Shown: positions 63,377-64,000 of the stretch, piece by piece
How positions within the stretch are numbered: the first letter of the stretch is position 1
Layout: each line of letters starts with the position of its first letter
Source of the DNA: Polaromonas sp. JS666
GTDB taxonomy: Bacteria; Pseudomonadota; Gammaproteobacteria; Burkholderiales; Burkholderiaceae_C
Length of the DNA stretch: 64,000 nucleotides
NCBI RefSeq assembly: GCF_000013865.1
Contig: NC_007948.1
Coordinates: 4,154,001 to 4,218,000, forward strand
Direction: 5' to 3'
Notes under the pieces: generated by a model
What the model saw: only the letters and a program-made list of their open reading frames with translations
Database searches by the model: none
Told to the model about the DNA's origin: nothing
Translations under genes and position numbers: made by a program

Positions 63377-64000
63377 CAAAATACTTTTTCTTTGAGGATG
63401 CGAAGCAGGTACTGCCCATAGCCGTTTTTGGCGAGGGGCTGTGCAAGCTTTTCCAGCTGGGAGGCATCAATCCAGTGCTGGCGATAAGCGATTTCTTCGG
63501 GGCAGGCTACCTTCAGGCCTTGGCGGTTTTCCAGGGTGGCAATGAACTGGCCGGCCTCCAGCAACGATTCGTGGGTACCGGTGTCAAGCCAGGCATAGCC
63601 CCGGCCCATGATTTCAACATCGAGTTGGCCGCGCTCAAGATACAAGCGGTTAAGGTCAGTTATTTCAAGCTCGCCGCGCAGGGATGGCTTCAGGCTTTTG
63701 GCCAAGTCAACCACCTGATTGTCGTAAAAATACAGGCCCGTTACGGCGTAGTTTGACTTGGGTTGTTTTGGCTTTTCTTCCAGCGACAGCACTTTGCCGC
63801 GCGCGTCGAACTCCGCCACGCCATAGCGCTCCGGGTTGTGCACATGGTAGGCGAAAACGCTGGCACCCTCAGTTCTGGCCATGGCGCTGCCCAGCAATTG
63901 GTGAAAGTCATGACCATAAAAAATATTGTCACCAAGCACCAGTGCACTGGGCGAGTTGCCAATGAACGGCTCACCGATGATGAAAGCCTGCGCCAGGCCG
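63376..64000 (-). CDS. rfbA: Glucose-1-phosphate thymidylyltransferase, C-terminal part (runs off window)
   Basis: The frame is open to the window end and encodes about 208 C-terminal residues of RmlA/Rfb[76 protein letters not shown] and the YGQYLLRIL end. The N-terminal GxGTRL nucleotide site lies outside. It makes dTDP-glucose for rhamnose synthesis and overlaps rfbC by one codon frame (ATGA), so the two are coupled. Confidence 0.95.
   Translation of the reverse strand, partial: GLAQAFIIGEPFIGNSPSALVLGDNIFYGHDFHQLLGSAMARTEGASVFAYHVHNPERYGVAEFDARGKVLSLEEKPKQPKSNYAVTGLYFYDNQVVDLAKSLKPSLRGELEITDLNRLYLERGQLDVEIMGRGYAWLDTGTHESLLEAGQFIATLENRQGLKVACPEEIAYRQHWIDASQLEKLAQPLAKNGYGQYLLRILKEKVF

Overview
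The window is high-GC, gene-dense betaproteobacterial chromosome, most likely Comamonadaceae (Polaromonas/Rhodoferax/Acidovorax relatives). This rests on the slmA and argB neighbourhood, the TRAP- and FadR-controlled sugar-acid genes, and several GC-rich palindromic intergenic repeats I associate with that family. It is an inference from gene content; no rRNA or tRNA gene was seen to anchor it.

Region 1 (1-18.0 kb) is a sugar-acid (hexuronate/hexonate) catabolic island made of two FadR-controlled units. Unit A has a FadR regulator (1470) divergent from an enolase-superfamily sugar-acid dehydratase and a truncated SDR. Downstream of the regulator lie a DctPQM TRAP transporter, a UxaA/GarD-family dehydratase, an Ldh-family oxidoreductase and an SDR. 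Unit B is a tight seven-gene minus-strand operon: polar-amino-acid-type ABC transporter, Ldh-family enzyme, beta-propeller protein and fructuronate-reductase-like enzyme. It is divergent from a second FadR regulator and manD (D-mannonate dehydratase). Four TGGT-N2/3-ACCA operator-like sites lie in the divergent gap. The shared endpoint is probably 2-keto-3-deoxygluconate.

Region 2 (18.0-22.5 kb) is housekeeping: slmA, a TctDE-type two-component pair and argB, separated by GC-rich inverted repeats.

Region 3 (22.5-41.6 kb, all minus strand) is a Wzx-dependent O-antigen/capsule cluster whose order recalls the Pseudomonas aeruginosa O6 B-band locus: MraY/WecA-like transferase, wbpO, wbpP, wzx, an FkbM methyltransferase, three GT2 enzymes and a C-methyltransferase, a GT1/4, an AsnB/WbpS-type amidotransferase, a WbpT-like GT, a WbpV-like reductase, a small phosphoglycosyl transferase, an H-NS protein, and a WbpM/CapD-like dehydratase. 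No Wzy or Wzz was recognised.

Region 4 (41.7 kb to the end, mostly plus strand) is a second, ABC-dependent polysaccharide cluster fused head-to-head with the first: manC, fcl, a large two-domain glycosyltransferase, wzm, wzt and a methyltransferase. An unbroken block follows (GtrA-like flippase, RfbJ-like CDP-sugar synthase, GtrB-like transferase, large membrane protein, rfbF, rfbG, rfbH) that looks like a unit for making and attaching a 3,6-dideoxyhexose. After a MITE-like element come gmd, rmd, a mutarotase-like gene and a GT4. On the minus strand at the end are a GT4, rfbC and partial rfbA. Nucleotide-sugar precursors predicted are UDP-GalNAcA, UDP-QuiNAc-like, GDP-mannose, GDP-L-fucose, GDP-D-rhamnose, a CDP-3,6-dideoxyhexose and dTDP-L-rhamnose.

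The most striking non-gene signal is a GC-rich palindromic repeat of about 40 bp. It forms an inverted pair at 6.9 kb and also sits, in frame, inside coding sequence: twice in wbpP and once in gmd, adding short peptides to conserved enzymes.
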